A stretch of 6,045 nucleotides of DNA from Hydrogenothermus sp. (GTDB lineage Bacteria; Aquificota; Aquificia; Aquificales; Hydrogenothermaceae), in assembly GCA_003978675.1 (NCBI GenBank), contig QNYP01000104.1, positions 1-6,045 on the forward strand. The letters run 5' to 3'. How positions within the stretch are numbered: position 1 is the stretch's first letter; each line of letters starts with the position of its first letter. Positions 5,897-6,045 of the stretch are shown here, one piece after another. The notes under the pieces were generated by a model. The model did not search any database, had not been told where the DNA came from, and was given only the letters and a program-made list of their open reading frames with translations. The position numbers were made by a program, and so were the translations under genes.

Positions 5897-6045
5897 AGAA
5901 GATGGTTTTAATGTTAGCTTTGGCGGAATTCTATTTATGCCTGATGTAAAGGCTTCTGTTCCTACAGCAAATGTAAAAGAAACATCAGATTCTGATACTT
6001 TTACAATTCCAGAAGTAGCTATAGTAAACAAAATTAATGATCAAC
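5897..6045. repeat. Right fold-back arm: inverted copy of 5601-5749
   Basis: The reverse complement of these 149 bases is identical to 5601-5749; 5897 pairs with 5749 and 6045 with 5601, and 5896/5750 no longer match. The spacer between the arms is 147 bp and holds the true FadL N-terminal codons. The arm therefore repeats FadL coding sequence on the plus strand and is not real upstream DNA. The open frame that can be read at 5615-5911 on the plus strand is antisense to FadL and is not a gene. Confidence 0.95.

Noticed and set aside
5615..5911. 98-residue open frame on the plus strand
   Set aside because: It is antisense to the FadL-like gene, has no ribosome-binding site worth noting, and runs across the chimeric junction at 5896/5897. 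Its protein has no recognisable features.

Overview
The window is AT-rich DNA that reads as a short bacterial chromosomal contig from a low-GC Gram-negative thermophile. A member of the Aquificales, such as a Sulfurihydrogenibium-like organism, is my best guess. The reasons are a FadL-type outer-membrane barrel, a tmRNA whose G+C is far above its AT-rich surroundings, TAA as the only stop codon used, strong AGGAG ribosome-binding sites and a putative sulfate exporter. The taxon is an inference; no search was run.

Layout, left to right. Bases 1-149 are a perfect inverted copy of 577-725. A leucyl aminopeptidase gene (pepA, + strand) follows from about 150 to 1607. Its first codons are missing, and a one-base frameshift at 726-728 splits it into two frames. 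A bidirectional terminator at 1613-1633 separates it from a convergent zinc-type cation diffusion facilitator gene (1632-2549, minus, TTG start). Then come the tmRNA gene ssrA (2685-3032, minus), a YeiH/UPF0324-family membrane protein (3071-4090, minus) and a spacer holding a 24-bp AT palindrome and a terminator. Next is a small exported protein with an SCP2 sterol-carrier-like core (4225-4719, minus). Upstream of it, as read on the minus strand, is a FadL/OmpP1-type outer-membrane transporter (4786 to about 5896, minus), interrupted by an in-frame TGA and lacking its start. Bases 5897-6045 are a perfect inverted copy of 5601-5749.

How the genes fit together. The FadL-like channel and the SCP2-like periplasmic protein probably form a two-gene operon moving a hydrophobic compound across the outer membrane and periplasm. 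The YeiH protein (putative sulfate or sulfite export) and the CDF protein (zinc or other divalent-metal efflux) are separate inner-membrane exporters. The tmRNA lies only 38 bp downstream of the YeiH gene on the same strand, so it may receive read-through transcription. pepA is housekeeping peptide turnover.

The most striking signal is structural. Both contig ends fold back on themselves with perfect arms of exactly 149 bp, and both damaged genes are damaged at an arm boundary. I read this as amplification fold-back chimeras (as in whole-genome or single-cell amplification) combined with an assembler k-mer effect, not as a biological inversion system. The damage to pepA and fadL should not be taken as real gene loss without raw reads. 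I see no CRISPR array, transposase or phage gene. The best biological lead is the exported SCP2-like/FadL pair.
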